From positions 285,703 to 349,702 of the forward strand of contig NZ_LT574837.1 in NCBI RefSeq assembly GCF_900086725.1: a DNA stretch of 64,000 bases, given 5' to 3'. This document shows positions 17,623 to 26,119 of the stretch, piece by piece. The position numbers and the translations under genes were made by a program. Source of the DNA: Bariatricus massiliensis. GTDB lineage: Bacteria > Bacillota > Clostridia > Lachnospirales > Lachnospiraceae. How positions within the stretch are numbered: the stretch's first letter is position 1; each line of letters begins with the position of its first letter. Under the pieces are notes generated by a model that searched no databases, had not been told where the DNA came from, and worked only from the letters and a program-made list of their open reading frames with translations.

Positions 17623-18027
17623 TTATCGAAAATGTTTCAGTACCATTGCTGAGTAATTATCATATTGCTGAAACCCATATCGTTCATAAAACGCAATCAT
17701 CTTAGGATCGGACGGCATAATTTTGACATAAAGGAGGTTTTCAAAGCAACTCATAATCATCTTCATCAATTCATCGCCAATATGATGCCCCTGATATGCA
17801 GGGTCTACCAGAAGATAATGTAGAAATGCAACTGTTTCGCCATCATCAAGTGCCCGTACCAGTCCAATCAGTTTGTTATCATCCCATGCTGAAATTACAT
17901 GCGAAGAATTTTGCATCGCCCGAACGAGTTTATCGGGGTAATTTCCGGACTCCCATCCCACGGACAAAAACAGTCTTTGCAGTTCTTTCTCTGTAAAAAT
18001 ATGGGTGTCTTTATACTCAATTTTCAT
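17623..18027 (-). CDS. GNAT N-acetyltransferase
   Basis: Acetyltransferase of 134 aa. The acetyl-CoA site is seen as VDPAYQGHHIGDELM (variant Q-x-x-G-x-G), followed by the FYERYGFQ end segment. ATG 18027 is preferred; an in-frame TTG lies at 18042. Substrate unknown. Confidence 0.82.
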   Translation of the reverse strand: MKIEYKDTHIFTEKELQRLFLSVGWESGNYPDKLVRAMQNSSHVISAWDDNKLIGLVRALDDGETVAFLHYLLVDPAYQGHHIGDELMKMIMSCFENLLYVKIMPSDPKMIAFYERYGFQQYDNYSAMVLKHFR

Positions 18028-18063
18028 ACCACAATCTCTCAATATTTCTTATTTATTTTTCTG

Positions 18064-18621
18064 CTACTCCTTGACCAAGTTTGACTTAATGAAAGACTTT
18101 ACTTGATCAAATACATTATCAGTATCTTTGATGCCTAACATAGGAATATTCAAGTTTTCCGCCTTTATTCGATTGCTAAGTTCGCTCATAAATATACCTT
18201 TACCGCTTATCTCTTTGTTAAAATCTGATGTGGTTTCCACACCGCAGTTCGGCGAACGATTTGCACCAATAATACCAATTATCTCGAAACCGTAGGCATT
18301 GTATTCTATTATTTGTTTCATCACATAATCAACTTGAACCATTAGCATTTTGTAAGATTCCGCTTTTTGCATTTCTTTACGAATACGGGTATTTTCAATA
18401 ACGACAGGAACATCTGCCCCATCGTTGTTTCCTCTATTAAGCCCTAAACAGCAAAGTTCAGGACATGGCATTTGGACAATACCAATATCAGCATCAAGAA
18501 GAATTTTTATTACATCCTTAAAAGCTGCTGGAAAAACGGCTGTTCCATCAGATATTGAATTTTGATTTAATATACAATGCGCTATAAAAATAACTTTTTT
18601 GCTTCGACCGTCCTCAAACAT
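18064..18621 (-). CDS. TudS-related putative desulfidase (CD3072 family)
   Basis: Protein of 185 aa. Features are the N-terminal AHCILNQNS, the Cys motif CPELCCLG near residue 65, and a later conserved Cys in NRSPNCGVET. This matches the DUF523/TudS-related group, in which three Cys hold a 4Fe-4S cluster used to remove sulphur from thiouracil-like compounds. The activity of this subgroup is predicted only. Confidence 0.72.
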   Translation of the reverse strand: MFEDGRSKKVIFIAHCILNQNSISDGTAVFPAAFKDVIKILLDADIGIVQMPCPELCCLGLNRGNNDGADVPVVIENTRIRKEMQKAESYKMLMVQVDYVMKQIIEYNAYGFEIIGIIGANRSPNCGVETTSDFNKEISGKGIFMSELSNRIKAENLNIPMLGIKDTDNVFDQVKSFIKSNLVKE

Positions 18622-18691
18622 AAATTTTCCTCTTTTTAAGCCCGAATTTGTTTTTTTGTGGTGCTACTCTCTGATAAAGCAAAAATTGTCT

Positions 18692-19174
18692 TTACAATTT
18701 CAGAATAGCAATCAGCTCTTCTTCGTACATTTCTCCAGTTTCAACAAATCCAAACGAACGGTATAATTGACTGGCAATTTCGTTCTCAGGTTCATATGAC
18801 AACCAGCAGTATTCCGCTTTACCACACGGAAATGTTTTTATGAATTCCAATGCAAGCCTGACTGCTTCCTTCCCATACCCCTTATTCTGATAAATTTTAT
18901 CTATCATCAATCGCCAGAGATTATAATTGCCTTTTGCTATTATCGGTGCATCATCCCAGTAATCGTCTGTATCAAAACCAATCATCAAAAAACCAATCGG
19001 CGTATCATCCTCATATATTCCAAAAGGGAAAACATATCCATTTCCAGTTATGGCGGTATAGGCTTCGATAATACTGATGTCATTGCTTGCCACAAAATTT
19101 TTCTGCTTTTCAGATACACAAAGTTTCAAAATATCCCATACATTTTTCCCATTTATCTTCTCCAGTTTAAGCAT
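18692..19174 (-). CDS. GNAT acetyltransferase, spermidine-acetyltransferase-like
   Basis: Protein of 160 aa with the family core: DKIYQNKGYGKEAVRLAL acetyl-CoA loop and LYRSFGFVETGE. The N-terminal pattern resembles Bacillus PaiA/BltD-type polyamine acetyltransferases. ATG 19174 follows GAGGATG. The frame is open further upstream, but that part is the tail of a decayed chloramphenicol-acetyltransferase-like gene fused in frame. Confidence 0.8.
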   Translation of the reverse strand: MLKLEKINGKNVWDILKLCVSEKQKNFVASNDISIIEAYTAITGNGYVFPFGIYEDDTPIGFLMIGFDTDDYWDDAPIIAKGNYNLWRLMIDKIYQNKGYGKEAVRLALEFIKTFPCGKAEYCWLSYEPENEIASQLYRSFGFVETGEMYEEELIAILKL

Positions 19175-19300
19175 ATTCACATCCTCACAAATTCTAATTA
19201 ACCACTCATTCAAGAACCTTTGCAATTGTTCCACAAACTGCCCAATATGCAGACCATCTACAAAAGAATGATGTGCCTGTACTCCTCTAGGTCTACTTTT
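19175..19300 (-). pseudogene. Chloramphenicol acetyltransferase-like C-terminal fragment
   Basis: The minus strand encodes QAHHSFVDGLHIGQFVEQL, the catalytic HHxxxDG motif and following helix of CAT enzymes. It is bounded by a stop just upstream and runs without its own stop into the GNAT gene. The N-terminal three quarters are missing, so it cannot confer resistance. Between it and 19407 is a short open piece (GWDEMIQYAKSLGVPDEQ) that I do not recognise. Confidence 0.6.
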
Positions 19301-19406
19301 TCATTATCGTCTCTGCGTAAAATCTTCTGGCAAAAAATCTAACTGTTCGTCTGGAACACCAAGTGATTTTGCATATTGTATCATTTCATCCCACCCGTCT
19401 TTATCT

Positions 19407-19544
19407 TCAGCAAATCCATGTTTCAAGTGTGGCCTCGACAGCCACAACTTCGTTCAGCATTTTTTCGTAATCTGCAAGTTCTTTGATAAACTGCAGGATC
19501 AACAAAGTATCTTTCCGTTCTGCATTTCTAAAAGTTAAATTCAT
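19407..19544 (-). pseudogene. Truncated GNAT acetyltransferase, N-terminal part
   Basis: ATG 19544 behind GAGGATATCAC opens MNLTFRNAERKDTLLILQF, a typical GNAT start, and stops at TGA 19407 after 45 codons, before any acetyl-CoA motif. The remainder is deleted. Confidence 0.6.
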
Positions 19545-19587
19545 TTGTGATATCCTCAATAAAACGAAAGTTGTCAGATTGTCCTGT

Positions 19588-19920
19588 TTATCCTTTCAGG
19601 TTTTCCAAAGCTTCGGGAGAATGTGAGATAATCTCTCCAACAGTCTGACATTTTTCCATATCCGGACAGTCACCGCATGTCGTCACATCTTTTTTCAATG
19701 CACACTGACGAATTCCGCAAAGACTATCGCAGAATACAGTTTTAATTCCATCAACACGACATCCTTCACAATTGATATGTTCAGGCAAAATGGGAGCATG
19801 ATTTAACTCTGCCCACCGTTTTGCAGTTTTCTCACGCAACGCCTGATCGTCATTGATTGTTGCAAGATATGCGTCGCATTTTCCACAATCCAGCCCACAG
19901 TATGCAATCATATTTCTCAT
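19588..19920 (-). CDS. DUF3795 family protein, short form
   Basis: Protein of 110 aa consisting almost only of the Cys-rich domain: YCGLDCGKCDAY, CEGCR, FCDSLCGIRQC and CGDCPDMEKC. A metal-binding role is likely; function unknown. ATG 19920 follows AGGAGG. It is the second DUF3795 gene here. Confidence 0.82.
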   Translation of the reverse strand: MRNMIAYCGLDCGKCDAYLATINDDQALREKTAKRWAELNHAPILPEHINCEGCRVDGIKTVFCDSLCGIRQCALKKDVTTCGDCPDMEKCQTVGEIISHSPEALENLKG

Positions 19921-19996
19921 GCTTATGTACCTCCTAAAGCCTTATACCCTATAAATGTTTTCATATACTTTTCTCCGAATACTGATTTCTTACCCT

Positions 19997-20749
19997 TTAT
20001 ATTAACTTTAGCAGTTCTGTATGGATATATCCGTTTGTTCCCACAACGCTGCTGCCTTTCCTCGGATCAAGCGGTTTCCCCGTAAAATCAGTTACCCGGC
20101 CTCCAGCCTCCTGAATCAACAGCATACCGGCAGCATAATCCCAGGGATTCAGATATATCTCGAAATAGCCTCCCTGTCTGCCGCAGGCGGTATAGGCCAG
20201 TTCCAAGGCAGCAGAGCCAATCCTGCGGACATCCTGGCACTGGCCGAACACTCTGCGAAACCGGGCAAAGTTTTCATCGGCCAGCTCTCTTTTTGCTGTT
20301 CCAAGTCCAATCATCGTGTCGGATAGTTTTTCTGCGTTTGATACATGTATGGGCTGTCCATTTAGGAAGCTGCCTTTTCCTTTAACCGCTGAAAACACTT
20401 CTTCATGGAAGGGATCATACACGATCCCCATAACAATTTCCCCCTGGCGGCAAAGGGCTAAAGATACAACGCTATGCTGATAATCGTGCATAAGGTTGGT
20501 AGTCCCGTCAACCGGGTCTAAAATCCAAAAGCTATCCGCTTTTATTTCCTGCAATCCAGTTTCTTCTCCGAGAAATTGAATATCCGGCGCAAGGGCAAAC
20601 AGCTCCTTCTTTAAGAAATTTTGCACTGCAATATCTACCTGCGTTACGTAGTCTGCAAGACCTTTCTCTTTTACATGAGCGGCCATTTCACGGTTCTTTA
20701 TGAACTCCTGCGTCTTTGTTACTAAACTGATAATTTTCTGAATATCCAT
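19997..20749 (-). CDS. Inositol monophosphatase family protein
   Basis: Phosphatase of 250 aa with the metal and catalytic motifs of the family: GEETG, ILDPVDGTTN and WDYAAG. Substrates in the family include inositol phosphates, fructose 1,6-bisphosphate and adenosine bisphosphate; the sequence does not decide. ATG 20749 has GGAGG 8 bases upstream; upstream in-frame ATGs lack spacing. Confidence 0.88.
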   Translation of the reverse strand: MDIQKIISLVTKTQEFIKNREMAAHVKEKGLADYVTQVDIAVQNFLKKELFALAPDIQFLGEETGLQEIKADSFWILDPVDGTTNLMHDYQHSVVSLALCRQGEIVMGIVYDPFHEEVFSAVKGKGSFLNGQPIHVSNAEKLSDTMIGLGTAKRELADENFARFRRVFGQCQDVRRIGSAALELAYTACGRQGGYFEIYLNPWDYAAGMLLIQEAGGRVTDFTGKPLDPRKGSSVVGTNGYIHTELLKLI

Positions 20750-20846
20750 ATACATTTCCTCCATTGGCTTCAACTACTTGGTTACAAAACATCGTTAGAA
20801 AAAAGGGTTGAAAGAACTCAGCAAACTGGAATTTCTCTGTGTCAAT

Positions 20847-21308
20847 TTACAATTCTTTTCCCATACAAAGAGATTCCGGCATATCTACATACGCACCATA
20901 ATTAGGAATTTGCTTAAATCCTAACTTTGAATATACATGACAGGATTCCGCTAAAAGTTCTCCTGTTTCCAAAATCATTTTCCTATATCCCAGTTCTTTC
21001 GCCCACTCTATTAGTTTAGAAACCAGCTCTGTTCCTATGCCCTTTCCTTGTTCATCTGGTATGACAAACACTCTTTTTAGCTCTACTGTATTTTCATCAT
21101 AAGAACGTATCGAACCACCACCAATCGGATTATTGCCTCGATAAACAACTATCGCTTCGTTTATTTTATCAATTAAGTTATATTGAGCGTACTTATCTCG
21201 TTTAATTATTTTTCCAACTCGCAAATCTAAGTCCTCATCAAGCAACCTGCAATTTTCTATAAAATCTTTGTTATTTCCATCGCATCTTAAAAATATAATT
21301 TCGCTCAT
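20847..21308 (-). CDS. GNAT N-acetyltransferase
   Basis: Protein of 153 aa with VFVIPDEQGKGIGTELV (acetyl-CoA loop Q-x-x-G-x-G) and CHVYSKLGFKQIP. Substrate unknown. GGAGG precedes the start. Its leader contains a hairpin-bearing sequence that is repeated before the metallo-beta-lactamase-fold gene. Confidence 0.85.
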   Translation of the reverse strand: MSEIIFLRCDGNNKDFIENCRLLDEDLDLRVGKIIKRDKYAQYNLIDKINEAIVVYRGNNPIGGGSIRSYDENTVELKRVFVIPDEQGKGIGTELVSKLIEWAKELGYRKMILETGELLAESCHVYSKLGFKQIPNYGAYVDMPESLCMGKEL

Positions 21309-21318
21309 CTTTATTTTA

Positions 21319-21370
21319 CCTCCAAAAAATCCCGATTTTTCACTCTCTGTACCTTCCCGAAAAACGGGAA
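21319..21370 (-). repeat. Leader repeat, copy 1, with hairpin
   Basis: Shares about 38 positions with 22831-22878: core GATTTTT, CTCTGTA, CTTCCCGA, AAACGG in the same order (plus strand). This copy forms a 10-bp stem TACCTTCCCG / CGGGAAGGTA. It lies between the hydrolase stop and the GNAT start. Confidence 0.6.
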
Positions 21371-21375
21371 GGTAT

Positions 21376-21978
21376 TTATTTGGCAGATTCGTTTATCCAC
21401 TCATCAAGAAATTTCATTTGTTCTTCAGTATGAAACCAATGCTCTCCATTTTTCATGATAGAAAGTGTTGAATTAGTTCTCTGTGCAAATTCAAATATCG
21501 TTCCATAAGCGGTAAGATTATCTTTTTCACCATACAAAATATGCGTTGGGATTTCCCATGTAACAGGATTTTCTCTTACATAGCAAAGATAATCCCATGA
21601 AAGGGTCTCTCCAAAGGTTGTCTGAATTTCTTTTTTCTCTTTGAGTTCATCTTCTGTAACATTTGCCCAAATCATCATATCAGCAATGAGCCTTTCCATA
21701 TCTACAACGGGCGAAATAAAATATGCTTTTTCAATCTGCTGATTTGATAAGGCATTGATAGCAAAATATGCTCCAATGCTATTGGCGATTATTTCAACTG
21801 ACCTGTAGTTTTTACAAATCGAACTAAAAAGTAATGGAAATTCTTCTTTTGCTTCCCATGGAAACTGTGCACTATAGTCAAGACCAATCACATCACAATC
21901 ACTAAAGAGCGGTTTGTAATGAATAGCTTCTTCAGCATTTCCACCTTTTCCATGTATATAAATAACTGCTTTATCCAC
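21376..21978 (-). CDS. Alpha/beta hydrolase, small
   Basis: Hydrolase of 200 aa with IYIHGKGG at the N-terminus (oxyanion loop), nucleophile Ser in IANSIGAY (AxSxG-like in place of GxSxG), Asp in GEKDNLT and His in EHWFHT. Substrate unknown. GTG 21978 (VDKAVIYIHG) has GGAGG 9 bases upstream; the longer TTG start overlaps that ribosome site. Confidence 0.8.
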   Translation of the reverse strand: MDKAVIYIHGKGGNAEEAIHYKPLFSDCDVIGLDYSAQFPWEAKEEFPLLFSSICKNYRSVEIIANSIGAYFAINALSNQQIEKAYFISPVVDMERLIADMMIWANVTEDELKEKKEIQTTFGETLSWDYLCYVRENPVTWEIPTHILYGEKDNLTAYGTIFEFAQRTNSTLSIMKNGEHWFHTEEQMKFLDEWINESAK

Positions 21979-22056
21979 AATAGTTGTCCTCCACAAATTT
22001 TAATTGAATAAAATCTCTGCGCGATGGTCTGCCAGGGCTGTGGCGCAAATTGGAAG

Positions 22057-22818
22057 TTATAGCCATATCCCCCAATCACCATAGTCAAACTTGCCGCTTC
22101 CATGGTGCAGTTTCCCGGCAGTCTTTAGCTGCTCTAGTGTGTCCCGCATACGACATAAGATTTCCGACTGGACATCCAAGGAATGATGAGCGGGGAACAC
22201 TCTTTTAACAGGCAAAGACGCAACCTTTTTCAACGAGGTGAGATATGCCTCCGGATCAGTGGATGGATAGTAGGCAAATAATACATCTTTATATACCAAA
22301 TCGCCAGTAAAAAGATATCCTGTATCTTTTTCCCAGAAACACAGGTGTCCTGGCGAGTGTCCAGGGGTGTGCAGTACCTCAATCTGCCGTCCACCAAGAT
22401 CAATCATATCATGGTCGGCTACAATCCTTGTCGGCGTTCCCTGGAAGAACTCATAAGAACCGACATCAAATCCGTCTGGTAAATCACAGCGATCAACTAC
22501 CATCTCCCGAATTGTTTCCATCGACAGGGGAAATTTACCGTTTAGCCAATCTAATTCAGCAGCGTGAGCGTAGAAATTAGGAAAATATTTGTGACCTCCA
22601 ATGTGGTCCCAATGAATGTGTGTTGCAACTGCCGTAATAGGCTTATTTGTGAATTTTATAACTTCATCGTATATGTTTGAAATGCCGAGTCCTGTGTCAA
22701 TAAGTAGGCTTCGCTCGCTTCCATTTAATAAATAGCAATGCGTTTCTTCCCAATGTCGATATTCACTGATAATATAAGTATTATCATCTACTCTATCTAA
22801 TGTAAACCAGTTATCCAT
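22057..22818 (-). CDS. Metallo-beta-lactamase fold hydrolase
   Basis: Protein of 253 aa. The dinuclear metal motif THIHWDHIGGH is complete, with later ligands in HTPGHSPGH, FTGD and PAHH. It resembles glyoxalase II-like and lactonase members rather than true beta-lactamases (no secretion signal). ATG 22818 has GGGAG 10 bases upstream. Confidence 0.87.
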   Translation of the reverse strand: MDNWFTLDRVDDNTYIISEYRHWEETHCYLLNGSERSLLIDTGLGISNIYDEVIKFTNKPITAVATHIHWDHIGGHKYFPNFYAHAAELDWLNGKFPLSMETIREMVVDRCDLPDGFDVGSYEFFQGTPTRIVADHDMIDLGGRQIEVLHTPGHSPGHLCFWEKDTGYLFTGDLVYKDVLFAYYPSTDPEAYLTSLKKVASLPVKRVFPAHHSLDVQSEILCRMRDTLEQLKTAGKLHHGSGKFDYGDWGIWL

Positions 22819-22830
22819 AGCCTGCATACT

Positions 22831-22878
22831 CCCTTCAAATTCCGATTTTTTGTTCTCTGTAACTTCCCGATAAACGGA
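22831..22878 (-). repeat. Leader repeat, copy 2
   Basis: Counterpart of the sequence at 21319-21370, placed just before the MBL-fold gene. The stem here is degenerate (CCG/CGG only). The shared CTCTGT blocks end at 21360 and 22860. Confidence 0.55.
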
Positions 22879-22921
22879 AATTTGTCATTTTCGGTTCGGT
22901 TTTCTTTTGATTCCGATTTAT

Positions 22922-23290
22922 TTATTCACCTACCGTGATTTTTACACTCCCTTTTGCCTTTTCTCCTGTTACAGTTACTGTATATGTTCCACTTTCTTTT
23001 ACTTCAACATCAAATTCTTCCGAAAAGAAGATGCTTTCACTTTCAGCGATAGGTTCATCATCATTTTTCTGAATTTTATATGATAAATGACCGTCCTCAA
23101 TTACAATTCCCACATGAATGGTGTCTCCAGCTTCAACAACTAAATCTTGAGAATCAGTAGTATTAAACGCTGTATATTCCATAATTAGTTGATTGTCATT
23201 CCCTGTTCTGCTTCCATTGAAATCTGGTGAACAAGCAGACAGTGATATGATAAGTAACATGACACTAAAAATAGTCATGATCTTTTTCAT
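22922..23290 (-). CDS. Small lipoprotein
   Basis: Protein of 122 aa with a lipoprotein signal peptide: KK, hydrophobic run, lipobox LSAC with Cys at 20. The mature part is beta-rich with TYTVTVTGEKAKGSVKITV, suggesting an Ig-like or Cna-like fold at the cell surface. Function unknown. Confidence 0.75.
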   Translation of the reverse strand: MKKIMTIFSVMLLIISLSACSPDFNGSRTGNDNQLIMEYTAFNTTDSQDLVVEAGDTIHVGIVIEDGHLSYKIQKNDDEPIAESESIFFSEEFDVEVKESGTYTVTVTGEKAKGSVKITVGE

Positions 23291-23335
23291 TATTCTTCAT
23301 CTCCACTTCTGATTTGTTTATTCGTCCATCATATA

Positions 23336-23800
23336 TTAGCTATTTAGAAGTTTTGTCAAATCCTCCACGGAAGCATCCATTTTCACAGAAACTTCTTCCA
23401 TGGTCATGCCGGAAGCAAGAAAACGCTTTATCACCATTTTCATATCCTCGCCGACCTCAATGATATGGCCACCCAAATCGTAAAACCGGATCACCCGCTG
23501 GCCCCAGCTATGTTCGATCACTTCTCCCAGATATTCGATGTCCGGGTATTCTTTCAGCTTGTTTAGAAAACCGTCAAAGTCCTGTTCCTCAAAGACGATT
23601 TCCGCATTGTTAGATTTCTTTAATATCTTTTCTTTCGGCAGATTCACAAGCCAGTCAAAATCCTGCTGCAGTGCCAGGCCGCAGGTAAAAGCAATGTTTC
23701 TGCCATAATCCTGGAACACCTCTAATCCAAACAGATCCTCATAAAATTTTCTTGCGGCGTTAATATCAGCCACAGATATAAGCATACATACGTGTTTCAT
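23336..23800 (-). CDS. VOC (glyoxalase/bleomycin resistance fold) protein
   Basis: Protein of 154 aa with a single VOC module: ISVADINAARKFYEDLFGLEV and RFYDLGGHIIEVGE, whose Glu and His are typical metal ligands. The C-terminal 30 residues form an added helical piece. Substrate unknown. Confidence 0.82.
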   Translation of the reverse strand: MKHVCMLISVADINAARKFYEDLFGLEVFQDYGRNIAFTCGLALQQDFDWLVNLPKEKILKKSNNAEIVFEEQDFDGFLNKLKEYPDIEYLGEVIEHSWGQRVIRFYDLGGHIIEVGEDMKMVIKRFLASGMTMEEVSVKMDASVEDLTKLLNS

Positions 23801-23937
23801 GCAAATACTCCTTTCAAACTGTGGTTTCCCATTTTCATATAAGTTGATTGATTATTTATTCAAATCCAACCGAATTGACACTGGTCTTCACGGTTGAATA
23901 TTTATTATACCATAGAGCAGCCTGTACCTCCACTTTT

Positions 23938-24453
23938 TCATTTCCGGTTTTGTCCAAGATTTATCCTGCTTTTGTCCAAGTTTAACCCTACGGGTATTTC
24001 CCGCAGTTCTTTCCGAAATTGGTGCGCAAAACGAATCGTCTTAACTGTACCGCCTTTTTCCCGACCGTCATACACTGCAATTACACGGTCTGAATGTTCC
24101 ACCATGTAACGGTTGCGTTTGGCATAGACATTGGGCCTGTATTCATCCTGAATTACGATAACCTCTGCACAGGCATCCAGAAGGGCGTTTGTATGTTCCT
24201 TCTGGCACAGACTGTCCATCCGTTTCCAGTATGGAAGCACCGCAATCAACCGTAGCTCAGGGAAATCCTTTTGCAGAATCACTACAATTTCCGCAAAGTA
24301 TTGATCCGCACCATTGGCAAATCCGGTCATAAATCCGGTATAACCATCCGAAACCGCCTTTACAATTTCACGCCGCAAAGCATATTTTACCGCGTCTATC
24401 TGTTCATCCGGTATATCTCTGTGTCCTGTGACACAACAGGTCTTTTCTTCCAT
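23938..24453 (-). CDS. SLOG-domain protein (DUF1273/YpsA-like)
   Basis: Protein of 171 aa with a Rossmann-like SLOG fold: CCVTGHRDIP, GFMTGFANGADQYFAE and VIVIQDEYRP. SLOG proteins bind nucleotide-derived ligands and occur often in conjugative elements and anti-phage systems. ATG 24453 follows GGAGG. It is divergent from an XRE gene, sharing a dyad-rich promoter. Confidence 0.8.
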   Translation of the reverse strand: MEEKTCCVTGHRDIPDEQIDAVKYALRREIVKAVSDGYTGFMTGFANGADQYFAEIVVILQKDFPELRLIAVLPYWKRMDSLCQKEHTNALLDACAEVIVIQDEYRPNVYAKRNRYMVEHSDRVIAVYDGREKGGTVKTIRFAHQFRKELREIPVGLNLDKSRINLGQNRK

Positions 24454-24487
24454 TAGGTTCCTCCGTTTAATAGATTTAATTTTGTAT

Positions 24488-24589
24488 CTATTATCATTAT
24501 AATAGGTTTATTTTTTCAAGTCAATGCAAATACCCTTTTCCTATTTGCGAATAGAAGCAATGTATGAGGTACAATCTATTACAGAATAG
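24488..24589. promoter_or_regulatory. SLOG/XRE divergent promoter with three CTATT-AATAG dyads
   Basis: A minus-strand promoter is seen: TTGACT (24519-24524), 17-bp spacer, TATAAT (24496-24501). Dyads lie at 24488-24505 (CTATTAT-CATT-ATAATAG, over the -10), 24541-24554 (CTATT-TGCG-AATAG) and 24576-24589 (CTATT-ACAG-AATAG, next to the XRE ribosome site). These are likely operators for the XRE protein. Confidence 0.7.
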
Positions 24590-24601
24590 GAGGTGGGTCT
24601 G

Positions 24602-24916
24602 ATGTACGAAGAATTCGTTCCGGAACGGCTGGCAAAACTGAGATTACAAAAGGGTGTATCTGCACGCGACATGTCATTATCGTTGGGGCAGGCAAACAAC
24701 TACATCAATAACATTGAAAACAAAAAATCACTTCCTGCCATGCAGTCCTTCTTCTATATCTGTGAATATCTTGGCGTAACACCAAAGGAATTCTTTGATG
24801 AAGAAAATCTTTATCCAGAGACCCTGCAGGAATTTATTGCAGAAGCAAAGAAACTGGATCCCAAATTAATGGCATATATCCTCGGCATTATGAAAGAACT
24901 GAACAGCAAGAAGTAA
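24602..24916 (+). CDS. XRE-family helix-turn-helix regulator
   Basis: Repressor-like protein of 104 aa. The HTH (about 8-62) includes LRLQKGVSARDMSLSLGQ and NNYINNIENKKSLPAMQ; the rest is a short helical tail. ATG 24602 has AGGAGG 8 bases upstream. It probably controls itself and the SLOG gene through the shared dyads. The following 24917-25087 holds no gene. Confidence 0.85.
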   Translation: MYEEFVPERLAKLRLQKGVSARDMSLSLGQANNYINNIENKKSLPAMQSFFYICEYLGVTPKEFFDEENLYPETLQEFIAEAKKLDPKLMAYILGIMKELNSKK

Positions 24917-25087
24917 AGTGGTCACACGGATTGGCTGCTTTTTTCTTATTATCTCCTCTGTGTTCCTAAATCCATCCTCAGAACATTCTATATTCATACT
25001 TTTTTACCCTGTCAGAGCCACTCCCTCCCTAATTCAAATACATTCTTTTCCATAATGTCTGTTACAGCCTGAAATATGATAAAAAAT

Positions 25088-25486
25088 TTATGGCCAAATC
25101 AGTTTCGCCACAATATCCTCTTCCCTCACAAAAGGTTCTTCCCAGTATCTGGAGTCCAGTGAATGCCCTGCATTGTCTCCAAGAACATAATAACAGTTCT
25201 CCGGTACTGCCACACTGATTCCATTGTGCTCTATTTGTTCATTTTTTACCGCTGCAATCCGCTTGATCAGCAGCTTCCCGTCATGATGAAAAATAATAAT
25301 ATCACCTGTTTCAAGTTTGGAATAAATCCGGACTCCAACAATATAACTGTCTTTTTTCAATGTCGGTTCCATAGACTCCGTAGGTACATAACCCAACAAA
25401 AATATCATCCTAAATAAAATCAATGTAATGATCATAATGAGAAACGGAATTATCCATTTCCATGTGCTCTTCTTCAGTCTACTCAT
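25088..25486 (-). CDS. Signal peptidase I (S26)
   Basis: Short signal peptidase of 132 aa. It has one N-terminal membrane anchor (about 10-30), catalytic Ser in PTESMEPTL, Lys in LLIKRIAAV, and box E GDNAGHSLDSRYW. All family motifs are present. Its place in the element suggests it processes element-encoded exported proteins such as the large adhesin. ATG 25486 follows GGAGG; a terminator hairpin lies just before that site. Confidence 0.87.
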   Translation of the reverse strand: MSRLKKSTWKWIIPFLIMIITLILFRMIFLLGYVPTESMEPTLKKDSYIVGVRIYSKLETGDIIIFHHDGKLLIKRIAAVKNEQIEHNGISVAVPENCYYVLGDNAGHSLDSRYWEEPFVREEDIVAKLIWP

Positions 25487-25502
25487 AATTTGCCTCCAAA
25501 AT

Positions 25503-25547
25503 AAAAAAAGCGGGATGCTGAAAACCAATCAAGGCTATCCGCATCCC
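25503..25547 (-). terminator. Terminator between sigma factor and signal peptidase genes
   Basis: Stem GGGATGC (25541-25547 on the minus strand) / GCATCCC (25512-25518), then CGCTTTTTTTATT, ending a few bases before the signal peptidase ribosome site. Confidence 0.75.
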
Positions 25548-25561
25548 ATATGATCTGCCCG

Positions 25562-26119
25562 TCACCCTTCCAGATGATAGGCATCTGCAAGCTGTACAAA
25601 CTCCGGCCGGCTCTTCAGGAACTTCCGTGCTTTGGATACCCAAGCACAAACCAATTTTGCTGAAGCATTCATTTTTACTCCAATTTCACTGCTTGTATAA
25701 CCTTTTGACATCATGCAGATGGCGTCTATGCCTTTACTGGTGGAAGGCGGCGCCTCGGCCTTTGCCTGTTCGAGTATACAATTGATGTCCATACGAAAAT
25801 CCGATAGTTCCTCCGGAGTTTCCTGTTCTGCTGCAATATATGGGGTCACATCGGAGAGAATCTCCTTCGCCTGTCTTCGGGTAGCATAAACCATGGCATC
25901 ACAGATCTCATGCCAGATCAGCCGATAGGCATAGGTGGAAAACGTGCCGCCCTTGTCAGTTGCAGCAGCTTTGCATAGGCCAATGCTTCCAATCTGAAAA
26001 AGATCTTCGTAGGAATACATACCCACCTGATAAGGGGGCTGTAGCTTATCCTGAATCACTTTATGTATCAGACCGATATTCTTTGCAACCTTTTCCTGTT
26101 CTTTTCCTGTCAATATCAT
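25562..26119 (-). CDS. Sigma-70-like RNA polymerase sigma factor, element-encoded
   Basis: Protein of 185 aa with sigma region 2-like EDLFQIGSIGLCKAA ... FSTYAYRLIWHEI and a C-terminal HTH (GYTSSEIGVKMNASAKLVCAWVS interrupted here only for brevity) of region-4 type. Such small sigma factors occur in clostridial conjugative elements and may switch on element genes. Its ATG overlaps the DUF3268 gene's stop by 4 bases, so expression is coupled. Confidence 0.72.
   Translation of the reverse strand: MILTGKEQEKVAKNIGLIHKVIQDKLQPPYQVGMYSYEDLFQIGSIGLCKAAATDKGGTFSTYAYRLIWHEICDAMVYATRRQAKEILSDVTPYIAAEQETPEELSDFRMDINCILEQAKAEAPPSTSKGIDAICMMSKGYTSSEIGVKMNASAKLVCAWVSKARKFLKSRPEFVQLADAYHLEG

Noticed and set aside
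19175..19300. Functional chloramphenicol resistance gene
   Set aside because: Only the catalytic-motif tail remains, without start or N-terminal domain.
22057..22818. Beta-lactam resistance gene
   Set aside because: The metal motif is generic MBL fold and there is no export signal; it is closer to glyoxalase II or lactonase types.
25088..25486. Sortase for the VPKTG adhesin
   Set aside because: The motifs are those of signal peptidase I (Ser/Lys, GDN box), not the sortase TLxTC pattern.
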